Origin: an uncultured Clostridia bacterium
GTDB taxonomy: Bacteria; Bacillota; Clostridia; Oscillospirales; CAG-272
DNA: 5,665 nt
Assembly: GCA_945936265.1 (NCBI GenBank)
Contig: CAMETB010000093.1
Coordinates: forward strand, 1-5,665
Direction of reading: 5' to 3'
The position numbers and the translations under genes are program-made. The notes beneath the pieces are model-generated. The model saw nothing but the letters and a program-made list of their open reading frames with translations. It was not told the DNA's origin and made no database searches. Every line of letters begins with the position of its first letter. Position 1 is the stretch's first letter. Shown piece after piece: positions 1 to 5,394 of this stretch.

Positions 1-47
1 CTTGCTGGCAAATATATTATAGGTTCGCTTGTTTTTTGAAATCATCA

Positions 48-88
48 AGAGCCGTCAACCATAATGAATCATTTTCTTTTTCGGCTCT
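48..88. repeat. 7-bp inverted repeat with nested small palindrome in the leader
   Basis: AGAGCCG at 48-54 is matched by CGGCTCT at 82-88, a perfect 7-bp inverted repeat around a 27-base loop. The loop holds a second small palindrome, AATGA-A-TCATT at 63-73. Neither strand shows a run of T after the stem, so this does not look like a good intrinsic terminator. It lies about 100 bases upstream of the promoter at 186-214. It could be the end of whatever lies to the left of the window, or chance. The rest of 1-185 shows no convincing gene. Confidence 0.3.
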
Positions 89-185
89 GTTCCTGCAATA
101 ATTATATTTGTGAACGAAGCGATAGGTAAAACTTCCGGACTTTGAAATCTTCGAATTTATTGCATGGCTATTTTTACGTCAATTC

Positions 186-214
186 TTGACAAAGACAATA
201 AGATGATATACAAT
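186..214 (+). promoter_or_regulatory. Sigma-A-type promoter for the SGNH hydrolase-EEP operon
   Basis: A perfect -35 hexamer TTGACA (186-191) is followed after exactly 17 bases by TACAAT (209-214), which matches the -10 consensus at five of six positions. Transcription would begin near 220, giving a leader of about 25 bases before the ATG at 246. The leader carries a ribosome binding site, GGAGA at 234-238, seven bases from the start. This is the only near-consensus promoter found in the window and it points straight at the plus-strand operon. Confidence 0.8.
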
Positions 215-229
215 TATTAAAGAATAATT
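212..229. promoter_or_regulatory. AT-rich inverted repeat over the transcription start, possible operator
   Basis: AATTATT (212-218) and AATAATT (223-229) form a perfect 7-bp inverted repeat with a 4-base spacer. The repeat overlaps the end of the -10 box and the predicted start of transcription, where a repressor site would block RNA polymerase. The sequence is almost pure A/T, so chance is a real alternative. No regulator gene is present in the window to pair with it. Confidence 0.35.
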
Positions 230-245
230 ATTTGGAGATATCTTT

Positions 246-1205
246 ATGAAATTATCCGCGGTTTCGATAAAAAAACTTATAAAAGGGGCGTTTTTGTTCC
301 CTATCTGTCAGGGGTACGTATTTCCGAAGCATTTTTCGGAAAAGGATATTAAGGCCTTTGAAGCTTTTGAAAAGGAGTATCAAGGTTGGGGCTGGCGCGC
401 GGGGTTTTGTTGCGGTGCGTCGCTTGAACTTAAAACCGACGCGTCAAAAATCGGCTTTAAGTATTTTGTAAAAAGTGCGTCATCGGAGGCAAACACCTTT
501 GACCTCTACGTAAACGACAAGCTGGGAAGCGTGCACAAGGTAAACGGCGAGGGAAAATACCATGTAAGCTTTGATTTGCCAAAGGGCGAGAAAAAAGTCA
601 CTGTATATTTCCCTAACGATTGCGAACTCGGTATAAGAGACCTTGAGCTTGACGGAAAATACAGGGCGGTAAAATCAAAGGGAAAGAAAGTCCTTATCAT
701 AGGCGACTCGATTACGCAGGGCTACGGCACTTTTATGTCGGGGGCTTCATACGTAAACGTGCTTAAACGCAAAACCGGTTTTGATATATTGCCGCAAGGC
801 ATCGGCGGTTTAACCTTCAAACACGAAACGCTAAATAAGACCGAGGGATTTATGCCCGATATGATAATCGTCGCCCTTGGAACGAATTATTACGACATTG
901 AATATTACGAGTACGAAAAGGAAGCGAAGGCTTTTTACGAAAAGTTGCACGAGCTTTGGAGCGACGTTCCGATATTTGATATTACTCCTCTCTGGAGAAA
1001 TGATTCTGTCAAATGGGACCGCTTTATGCACTGCATCGACGTTGTAAAATCAGAGTGCAGAAAGTACGAAAATATAACCGTTATCGACGGGTTTGACCTT
1101 GTTCCGCACACGGATTTTGCATTTATTGACAAGCTTCACCCGAATGCGTGGGGCGCGGAGCTTATGGCAGACGCCCTGGCAAAAATAATAACCGACAAAA
1201 AATAA
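246..1205 (+). CDS. SGNH/GDSL-family hydrolase with N-terminal beta-sandwich (predicted carbohydrate or acyl esterase)
   Basis: This 319-residue protein is predicted to be a serine esterase. The SGNH blocks appear in order: GDSIT (block I, nucleophile Ser155), GIGG (block II, Gly around 185-188), GTNYYD (block III, Asn214 for the oxyanion hole, in place of the common GxND) and DKLHPN (block V, Asp295 and His298 completing the triad). Residues about 45-145 look like a beta-sandwich with an FDLY motif at 85-88, resembling the GxDLY-type N-terminal domain often fused to this esterase type. No signal peptide is evident, which suggests a cytoplasmic enzyme. The ATG at 246 is supported by GGAGA seven bases upstream and by the promoter at 186-214. 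It is followed 16 bases later by the EEP-fold gene, so the two form an operon. The natural substrate cannot be read from sequence; deacetylation of sugars or oligosaccharides is the usual role of relatives. The fold assignment is firm and the substrate is not. Confidence 0.9.
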   Translation: MKLSAVSIKKLIKGAFLFPICQGYVFPKHFSEKDIKAFEAFEKEYQGWGWRAGFCCGASLELKTDASKIGFKYFVKSASSEANTFDLYVNDKLGSVHKVNGEGKYHVSFDLPKGEKKVTVYFPNDCELGIRDLELDGKYRAVKSKGKKVLIIGDSITQGYGTFMSGASYVNVLKRKTGFDILPQGIGGLTFKHETLNKTEGFMPDMIIVALGTNYYDIEYYEYEKEAKAFYEKLHELWSDVPIFDITPLWRNDSVKWDRFMHCIDVVKSECRKYENITVIDGFDLVPHTDFAFIDKLHPNAWGAELMADALAKIITDKK

Positions 1206-1221
1206 TAAGGAAGAAAAAGTT

Positions 1222-1980
1222 ATGAAATTTATGTCTTTCAACCTCCGTCTTGATATTGAATGGGACGGAATAAACTCTTTTACAAACCGTTTTCCGCGCG
1301 TAATGGACGTAATAAAATCGGAAAAGCCCGACGTTATCGGATTTCAGGAAGTTACAGACGCTATGCGCTCACGCTTGCGCAACGAACTTGACGGATACAC
1401 AACGGTAGGATGCGGACGTGAAAAAAATTACCACGGCGAGTCAATGCTTATCGCTTACCGCACGGACATGTTTGAGCTTATATCGTGTGAAAACGTATGG
1501 CTCTCCGCTACTCCGAAAATCCCCGGCTCAACCTACGGAGGCGACCAGAGCCAATGCCCGCGTATGTACACCTCGGTTCTTCTGAAGCACGAAAAAGCAG
1601 AAAAGCCGTTCCGTTTTATAAATACTCACCTCGACCACGTTGGCGAGCAGGCAAGATACCTCGGCTCAATGCAACTCGTACAGGCTATTTCCGGGTATGA
1701 AGAAAAATTTGTTCTGACGGGAGATTTCAACGCCACGCCAAACACGCCTGAAATAAAGCTGATAACCTCTGCTCTTTCAGCAAGAAACGTTGTTGATTGC
1801 ACGAAAGACCTCGGGCCTACCTTCCACAATTTCGGCAAACTTTCAAAAGAAGAAATGGTAAAAATAGACTATATTTTTACCGACGGTAAATGCAAGAGCG
1901 CATATGAGGTAGAAGATAGCCCCGTAAACGGTCAATACTACTCCGACCATTTTGCCGTTTGCGCGGAAATAGAACTGTAA
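1222..1980 (+). CDS. Endonuclease/exonuclease/phosphatase (EEP) family hydrolase
   Basis: This 252-residue protein carries the conserved metal-dependent EEP (DNase I-like) motifs along its whole length: MSFNLR with Asn7, GFQEV with the metal-ligand Glu43, NTHLDH with His136, GDFNATP with Asp168 and Asn170, KIDYIF with Asp216, and SDHFAV with Asp242 and catalytic His243. All expected catalytic positions are present, so it should be an active phosphodiesterase or phosphatase. Its length is that of the compact single-domain members common in gut Firmicutes and Bacteroidetes, which are often found near carbohydrate genes and have no settled substrate. It lacks a signal peptide and any DNA-binding extension, so a DNA-repair role like that of exonuclease III is less likely. 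The start is backed by AAGGAAG at 1207-1213, eight bases upstream. It is the last gene of the operon and ends just before the terminator at 1984-2008. Confidence 0.9.
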   Translation: MKFMSFNLRLDIEWDGINSFTNRFPRVMDVIKSEKPDVIGFQEVTDAMRSRLRNELDGYTTVGCGREKNYHGESMLIAYRTDMFELISCENVWLSATPKIPGSTYGGDQSQCPRMYTSVLLKHEKAEKPFRFINTHLDHVGEQARYLGSMQLVQAISGYEEKFVLTGDFNATPNTPEIKLITSALSARNVVDCTKDLGPTFHNFGKLSKEEMVKIDYIFTDGKCKSAYEVEDSPVNGQYYSDHFAVCAEIEL

Positions 1981-1983
1981 ATA

Positions 1984-2008
1984 AAAAAGCAGGCGTTGCC
2001 TGCTTTTT
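1984..2008. terminator. Bidirectional intrinsic terminator between convergent genes
   Basis: AAAAAGCAGGC (1984-1994), a GTT loop (1995-1997) and GCCTGCTTTTT (1998-2008) make a perfect 11-bp hairpin. The core is GC-rich, with A's on one side and T's on the other, so it ends in a T run when read on either strand. It starts four bases after the EEP stop codon and overlaps the TAA stop of the GH43 gene (2007-2009). It therefore probably ends transcription of both convergent units. Confidence 0.9.
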
Positions 2009-3596
2009 ATTTTGTTTTGTAATTGAAGTATTCAAAGTCGGCATAGGCAACGTCGCCGCCGTTGCCGCCCGTTAAGTCCTGACAGGAAATGCCGACAAAG
2101 GTGCCCGTGTGCCCCTCGTGGCCTATATCGACATACGCTTCATCCGCAAGATTGGAGCAATCAAGCTCCCCGCCTATATTTTCAAACTTTTCTCCGTCGA
2201 GAGAATATGAGAATTGAAGTTTCAGGCAGTCTATTTTTACCCTTAACCATACGGTTGTATTGTTGCCTATTGACACAAAGCCGACGGGATTATAAAATTT
2301 GAGGCTGTCCCTTACTGCTATGCGGAGCACATTGTTTCCCATCTCGTCATTTGACATATAGAGATAGAAGAAATTGTACGTGTCGTATATTACCTCAAGA
2401 CCCGCCATTTGCTGAAAAGTCTTTGGTGAAAACTCCATCTTTACCGTCGTTTCGGTATTAAAAGCGTCAAGCCTGCGTGCAACGAGCGATTGATTGAACC
2501 ATGAGGTGACCGATTCTCGCCCGTAAAGGCGCAAATAACCTTTTCTCGCACTTAAAGACCCCATTTTATCGGTAAAAGGTATTCTTAAAGTCTTATAGTG
2601 GGCGGGCAATTTATCCGTATCAAAACAGTCGCACTCGGGTTTTTCCGGGAATTTATGCTCGGGCAGATCTGACGAATACTGCGCCCTCGGTACAACGCCA
2701 CCGTCTTTTAGGCGGAGCCACCCGTTTTCGTCCCATACGACATTCGCAAGTGCGGTTTCTCTGCCGAGAATACATCTTTTTTTATCACCTATCGGGCGAC
2801 CGCACAGATATGCAACGTAGTAGTCGCCGTTTGGGGTATCGACAAGCGATGCGTGTCCCGTGCGCTGAAGCGGGCTTTCGGGATTGTCCCTTGTTGTAAG
2901 AAGCGGCATCGGGTCATACTCGTAAGGACCGTAAATGTTCTTTGAGCGTGCCATTCTTACCCCGTGATTGTACATAGTGCCGCCCTCGGCGACCATAAGA
3001 TAATAGTATCCGTCTTTTTTATAAAGGTGCGGTCCTTCGACGGCACCTATGCTCGTTCCCTTGAATATTGTTTTCGGTTCACCAATGAGTTTCTTTTGCT
3101 CGGGGGAGTATTCCTGAATTAAAATACTCGCAAAATCATGGTGTTCCATTCTGTGATCCCAGCGCATATTTACTATATATTTGCGCCCGTCATCGTCGTG
3201 AAAAAGCGACGGGTCAAAGCCGCTTGAATTAAGATATACGGGCTCGCTCCACTCACCGTAAATATCGGTTGCGGTGACAAGATAATTGGGTGTATCCTTA
3301 AATATGCCGTGGAAATTTCTTGTATTGGTATAAACGAGATAAAAAACTCCGTCGCAATATGAAAGGCACGGTGCCCAGACGCCGCCTGAGTTAGGCGCAC
3401 CCGCCATATCGAGCTGTGATACGCGGTTAAGCGGTGAAGGAAGTTCTTCCCAGTTTACAAGATCGCGCGAATGGTAAAGCCCGACTCCGCCGAACCATTG
3501 AAAAGTCGATGTTGCAAGATAATAGTCCTCCCCTACCCTACATATACAAGGGTCGGGATGGAAGCCCGGTAAAATCGGGTTTTTTGCAGTCAACAT
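2007..3596 (-). CDS. xynB: GH43 beta-xylosidase (xylan 1,4-beta-xylosidase / possible alpha-L-arabinofuranosidase)
   Basis: This 529-residue enzyme is predicted to release xylose from the non-reducing ends of xylo-oligosaccharides by inversion. The N-terminal five-bladed propeller (about 1-310) contains HPDP with the general base Asp15, FDPS with the pKa-modulating Asp128, and EGPH with the general acid Glu187. These numbers coincide exactly with those I recall for Geobacillus stearothermophilus XynB3. His248 in RTGH is the conserved central histidine. The C-terminal beta-sandwich (about 325-529) ends with the family-typical FVGISCQDLTG. Length is normal for this clostridial/bacillar subgroup. 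There is no signal peptide, so it acts on imported oligosaccharides. The start is supported by AAGGAGA just upstream on the minus strand. It is the last gene after ZIP and the 180-residue membrane protein, 24 bases behind the latter. Arabinofuranosidase side activity is common in the family. Confidence 0.93.
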   Translation of the reverse strand: MLTAKNPILPGFHPDPCICRVGEDYYLATSTFQWFGGVGLYHSRDLVNWEELPSPLNRVSQLDMAGAPNSGGVWAPCLSYCDGVFYLVYTNTRNFHGIFKDTPNYLVTATDIYGEWSEPVYLNSSGFDPSLFHDDDGRKYIVNMRWDHRMEHHDFASILIQEYSPEQKKLIGEPKTIFKGTSIGAVEGPHLYKKDGYYYLMVAEGGTMYNHGVRMARSKNIYGPYEYDPMPLLTTRDNPESPLQRTGHASLVDTPNGDYYVAYLCGRPIGDKKRCILGRETALANVVWDENGWLRLKDGGVVPRAQYSSDLPEHKFPEKPECDCFDTDKLPAHYKTLRIPFTDKMGSLSARKGYLRLYGRESVTSWFNQSLVARRLDAFNTETTVKMEFSPKTFQQMAGLEVIYDTYNFFYLYMSNDEMGNNVLRIAVRDSLKFYNPVGFVSIGNNTTVWLRVKIDCLKLQFSYSLDGEKFENIGGELDCSNLADEAYVDIGHEGHTGTFVGISCQDLTGGNGGDVAYADFEYFNYKTK

Positions 3597-3620
3597 AAAT
3601 TTCTCCTTAAAGATATGTAT

Positions 3621-4163
3621 TTATTTTTCCGAAAGTCCTACGTACTCGACGTTCATTGACATATAAGAAAGATAGTGCTTGTTTTTGAAGCGAAGCGCCT
3701 TATTTCCGAAAACGCTTATATCCACAGCTTCCCAGAGAAATACCCATGCCGCTATGTCTATTATTTCAGTCCATATAAGACTGTTTGTCGTATATTCGAG
3801 AATAATACGAAGCGAAAGTGCAAGAATACCTGCAATAGTAAGAAGTAAAACTATTATATTGTGCCTTTTAAGCTCTCTCTTGTTTGCAAAATATTTTTCA
3901 GAATAGTACTCCTTTATTGCGCCTCTGTAAAGCACTTTTTCATCGTCGTCTATGCAGTCGCTGTGAATTTTAAGAGTAAGTTGTTCCTTTGGCGGCATCG
4001 TCATCGTTCTGTTTTCTATAAACTCCGCCACCTCGCTGCTTATAACGGGCGTTTCGCTCTCGGAAAATACGGAAAGGAAATCCGAATCGTCCTTTACTAT
4101 CATATTAACGACACGTCCGCCGCTTTTTTCCTGTTCTTTGTTCTCTGTCATCAAACCGTTCAT
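3621..4163 (-). CDS. Hypothetical two-helix membrane protein
   Basis: I do not recognise a named family for this 180-residue protein. The first 100 residues are hydrophilic and acidic, with a DDDEKVLYRG segment around 72-81 and a basic stretch, KRELKRH (95-101), just before the membrane. Two hydrophobic helices follow at about 102-122 and 130-152, joined by a very short loop, then a basic tail (RFKNKHYLSY region, 158-167). The basic flanks suggest both ends are cytoplasmic. The second helix is rich in Trp and acidic residues (AAWVFLWEAVD). The ATG at 4163 is preferred over the internal ATG at 4151 because AAGGTG lies five bases upstream of it. The gene starts 19 bases after the ZIP gene and ends 24 bases before GH43, so it is probably co-transcribed with both. 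It is a real gene by spacing, ribosome binding site and membrane pattern; its function is unknown. Confidence 0.75.
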   Translation of the reverse strand: MNGLMTENKEQEKSGGRVVNMIVKDDSDFLSVFSESETPVISSEVAEFIENRTMTMPPKEQLTLKIHSDCIDDDEKVLYRGAIKEYYSEKYFANKRELKRHNIIVLLLTIAGILALSLRIILEYTTNSLIWTEIIDIAAWVFLWEAVDISVFGNKALRFKNKHYLSYMSMNVEYVGLSEK

Positions 4164-4182
4164 TTCTTCACCTTTTTAAATA

Positions 4183-4935
4183 TCAACCGAGCAAAACGTC
4201 GGTTACAAGCATAACGCAAAATCCGACAAGCAGTGCATAAGTTGCCCCTCTTTCATTTCCGTGCGCGTGAGTTTCCGGTATCATTTCATCACTTATTACA
4301 TAAAGCATGGTTCCGCCGGCAAAAGCAAGCGCAAACGGCAATATTGCCGACGCAATACTTACGGCAAAGTATCCTATAAGCGTACCAACAACCTCGATAA
4401 GCCCCGTTACCATAGCAATGATAAAAGTCTTTCTCGGCTTTACGCCCGACGAGAGCATGGGACCTATTACAACCATACCCTCCGGTATATTCTGGAGCGC
4501 TATTCCTCCCGCTATGATAAGCGCCTGTGCCGTATCCCCCGAGCCGAAACCGACCCCTGCCGCAATTCCCTCGGGGAGATTATGTATCGCTATTGCGGTA
4601 ACGAAAAGAAGAACTTTATTAAGGCTCGTGTTTTTGTGTGGTTCAATATCCGCCCCGACAAGCTTATGAAGGTGCGGCACGAGCTTATCTATAAGATTAA
4701 GACACACTGCCCCGGCAAAAATGCCTGCTACCGTTATGAGCAAGCCGTATTTTCCACCGTAATCAAGCGAAGGGATTATAAGTCCGAGCACAGACGCCGC
4801 AAGCATGACACCTGCCGCAAAAGAAAGAACAATATCCGCAAACTTATGCGATATTTTCTTGAAAATAAATCCTATAATTGCTCCCAGAATTGTTGCACCG
4901 CCAACGCCGAGAGCCGTCAAAAGTACGATTTTCAT
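4183..4935 (-). CDS. ZIP-family divalent metal transporter (GufA/ZupT-like)
   Basis: This 250-residue integral membrane protein has about eight hydrophobic helices and is predicted to import divalent metals such as Zn, Fe or Mn. The two signature metal-binding helices are intact: HNLPEG (His118, Asn119, Glu122) and QNIPEG (Gln148, Asn149, Glu152). A further acidic residue, Glu181, lies in the next helix in the GLIEVVG motif, where relatives as I recall them often carry EPxG. The loop between the third and fourth helices is histidine-bearing (His88, His90, His100), as expected of the variable metal-sensing loop of ZIPs. Another polar segment, SDEMIPETHAHG (215-226), precedes the last helix. 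The start is backed by AAAGGA (4944-4949) eight bases upstream. It is the first gene of the probable ZIP-membrane protein-GH43 unit and begins directly beside a strong hairpin. Family is secure; metal specificity is not readable. Confidence 0.93.
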   Translation of the reverse strand: MKIVLLTALGVGGATILGAIIGFIFKKISHKFADIVLSFAAGVMLAASVLGLIIPSLDYGGKYGLLITVAGIFAGAVCLNLIDKLVPHLHKLVGADIEPHKNTSLNKVLLFVTAIAIHNLPEGIAAGVGFGSGDTAQALIIAGGIALQNIPEGMVVIGPMLSSGVKPRKTFIIAMVTGLIEVVGTLIGYFAVSIASAILPFALAFAGGTMLYVISDEMIPETHAHGNERGATYALLVGFCVMLVTDVLLG

Positions 4936-4943
4936 TTTATTTG

Positions 4944-4949
4944 TCCTTT
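4944..4949 (-). promoter_or_regulatory. ZIP gene ribosome binding site adjoining a strong hairpin
   Basis: On the minus strand AAAGGA lies eight bases before the ATG of the ZIP gene. It is embedded in the palindrome CCTTTAAAGG (4945-4954) and sits only three bases downstream of the 15-bp hairpin at 4953-4985. In a transcript that reads through from rubredoxin, the stem would end right next to the Shine-Dalgarno sequence. This could affect ribosome loading or stabilise a processed 5' end. Confidence 0.55.
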
Positions 4950-4952
4950 AAA

Positions 4953-4985
4953 GGGGCTGTCGCAAATTTGATTTGCGACAGCCCC
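4953..4985. repeat. Perfect 15-bp hairpin upstream of the ZIP gene
   Basis: GGGGCTGTCGCAAAT (4953-4967), a TTG loop and ATTTGCGACAGCCCC (4971-4985) form a perfect 15-bp stem with a 3-base loop. Neither strand shows a strong T run after the stem (only TTT on the minus strand), so it is not a canonical terminator. The outer sequence GGCTGTCGCA recurs in inverted form at 5198-5207, which makes this hairpin one end of the larger element described next. Confidence 0.9.
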
Positions 4986-5021
4986 GCAGATTTTAAGGGG
5001 ATAGTCGGATTTAGGCGAGAT

Positions 5022-5076
5022 GCGTTGGTTTCGTCCTGATAGGCGTACTTTGTACGTCGAGGGGCGAAAACGGCGC
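5022..5076 (+). other. Long imperfect stem-loop inside the intergenic element
   Basis: Bases 5022-5036 can pair with 5062-5076 as a 14-pair stem with two single-base bulges, and the loop contains the small hairpin CGTAC-TTT-GTACG at 5044-5056. Three of the pairs (5025-5073, 5026-5072, 5034-5064) are G-U wobbles if the plus strand is transcribed and would be C-A mismatches on the minus strand. Structure is therefore more favourable in a plus-strand RNA, opposite to the flanking genes. No promoter was found for such an RNA, so this is a structural observation rather than a called ncRNA gene. Confidence 0.4.
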
Positions 5077-5212
5077 AAGAAAAAGTCATAGAATGGAGAA
5101 ATTCGTTAGAATTTCAACCTATTTTCCCTATTGTGAAAGCAAGTGAGATCTTTTCATTTACAGACGTGTGTAAACCGACTTTTTCGGTGTCGTCAAATGC
5201 GACAGCCACTTC

Positions 5213-5371
5213 TTATTCTTCAGAGAACTGATCCTTACCTACTCCGCATACGGGGCAGACAAAATCGTCGGGAAGGTCCTCAAACTTCGTTCCGGGTGCT
5301 ATGCCGTTATCGGGGTCTCCTGCAGCCTCGTCATATTCCCAGCCGCAAACTTCACATACGTATTTTTTCAT
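5213..5371 (-). CDS. Rubredoxin
   Basis: This 52-residue protein is a classical small rubredoxin, a cytoplasmic one-electron carrier with a single iron bound by four cysteines. The ligands are Cys6 and Cys9 in the CEVCG knuckle and Cys39 and Cys42 in CPVCG. The typical GWEYDEAAGDPDNGIAPGT segment and the aromatic core (Tyr4, Trp11, Tyr13, Phe30) lie between them. A longer reading from TTG at 5398 would add nine residues, overlap the rubrerythrin stop and run through the ribosome binding site, so it is rejected. The ATG at 5371 has AGGAGG nine bases upstream and gives the standard family length. It follows the rubrerythrin gene by 23 bases, and rubredoxin is the known electron donor for rubrerythrin's peroxide reduction. 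The stop codon lies five bases from the end of the structured element. Confidence 0.97.
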   Translation of the reverse strand: MKKYVCEVCGWEYDEAAGDPDNGIAPGTKFEDLPDDFVCPVCGVGKDQFSEE

Positions 5372-5380
5372 AACGTTAAT

Positions 5381-5386
5381 CCTCCT
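5381..5386 (-). promoter_or_regulatory. Ribosome binding site that fixes the rubredoxin start
   Basis: A perfect AGGAGG on the minus strand lies nine bases before the ATG at 5371. It lies downstream of the alternative TTG at 5398, so only the ATG start is compatible with it. Confidence 0.85.
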
Positions 5387-5394
5387 ATATATAA

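Larger units (their letters stand above)
4953..5207. repeat. MITE-like structured intergenic element
   Basis: The block is bounded by a perfect 10-bp inverted repeat, GGCTGTCGCA (4955-4964) and TGCGACAGCC (5198-5207), about 250 bases apart. It fills nearly the whole gap between the rubredoxin stop and the ZIP ribosome binding site. Inside are several stem-loops: the 15-bp hairpin at 4953-4985, an imperfect long stem at 5022-5076 enclosing CGTAC-TTT-GTACG (5044-5056), GAAATTC-GTTA-GAATTTC (5098-5115), TTTACA-N6-TGTAAA (5157-5174) and ACCGA-N5-TCGGT (5174-5188). No convincing protein is encoded. Small size, terminal inverted repeats and absence of coding suggest a non-autonomous mobile or dispersed intergenic repeat. 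No target-site duplication is clear at the flanks. A structured non-coding RNA is the main alternative. Confidence 0.5.

Noticed and set aside
3861..4214. Plus-strand open frame of 117 codons opposite the 180-residue membrane protein
   Set aside because: It is antisense to a better supported gene that has a ribosome binding site and operon spacing, and its hydrophobic stretches only mirror the reverse complement.
4307..4669. Second plus-strand frame over the ZIP gene (120 codons)
   Set aside because: Its Pro/Ile/Ser-rich composition is the complement of Gly/Asn/Ala-rich transmembrane codons; it has no domain and no ribosome binding site.
4261..4971. Long plus-strand open frame (236 codons) opposite the ZIP gene
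   Set aside because: The translation is rich in Arg, Lys, Tyr and Cys without any motif. It is the complement of a membrane protein with clear ZIP signatures, has no ribosome binding site of note, and runs into the hairpin.
4953..4985. Hairpin as a factor-independent terminator
   Set aside because: The stem is strong, but only TTT follows on the minus strand and GCAGATTTT on the plus strand, and there is no plus-strand gene in front of it to terminate.
5150..5207. Minus-strand promoter for the ZIP unit, TTGACG with TTACAC 17 bases later
   Set aside because: The -10 hexamer matches the consensus at only two of six positions and the sequence is better explained by the stem-loops of the element.
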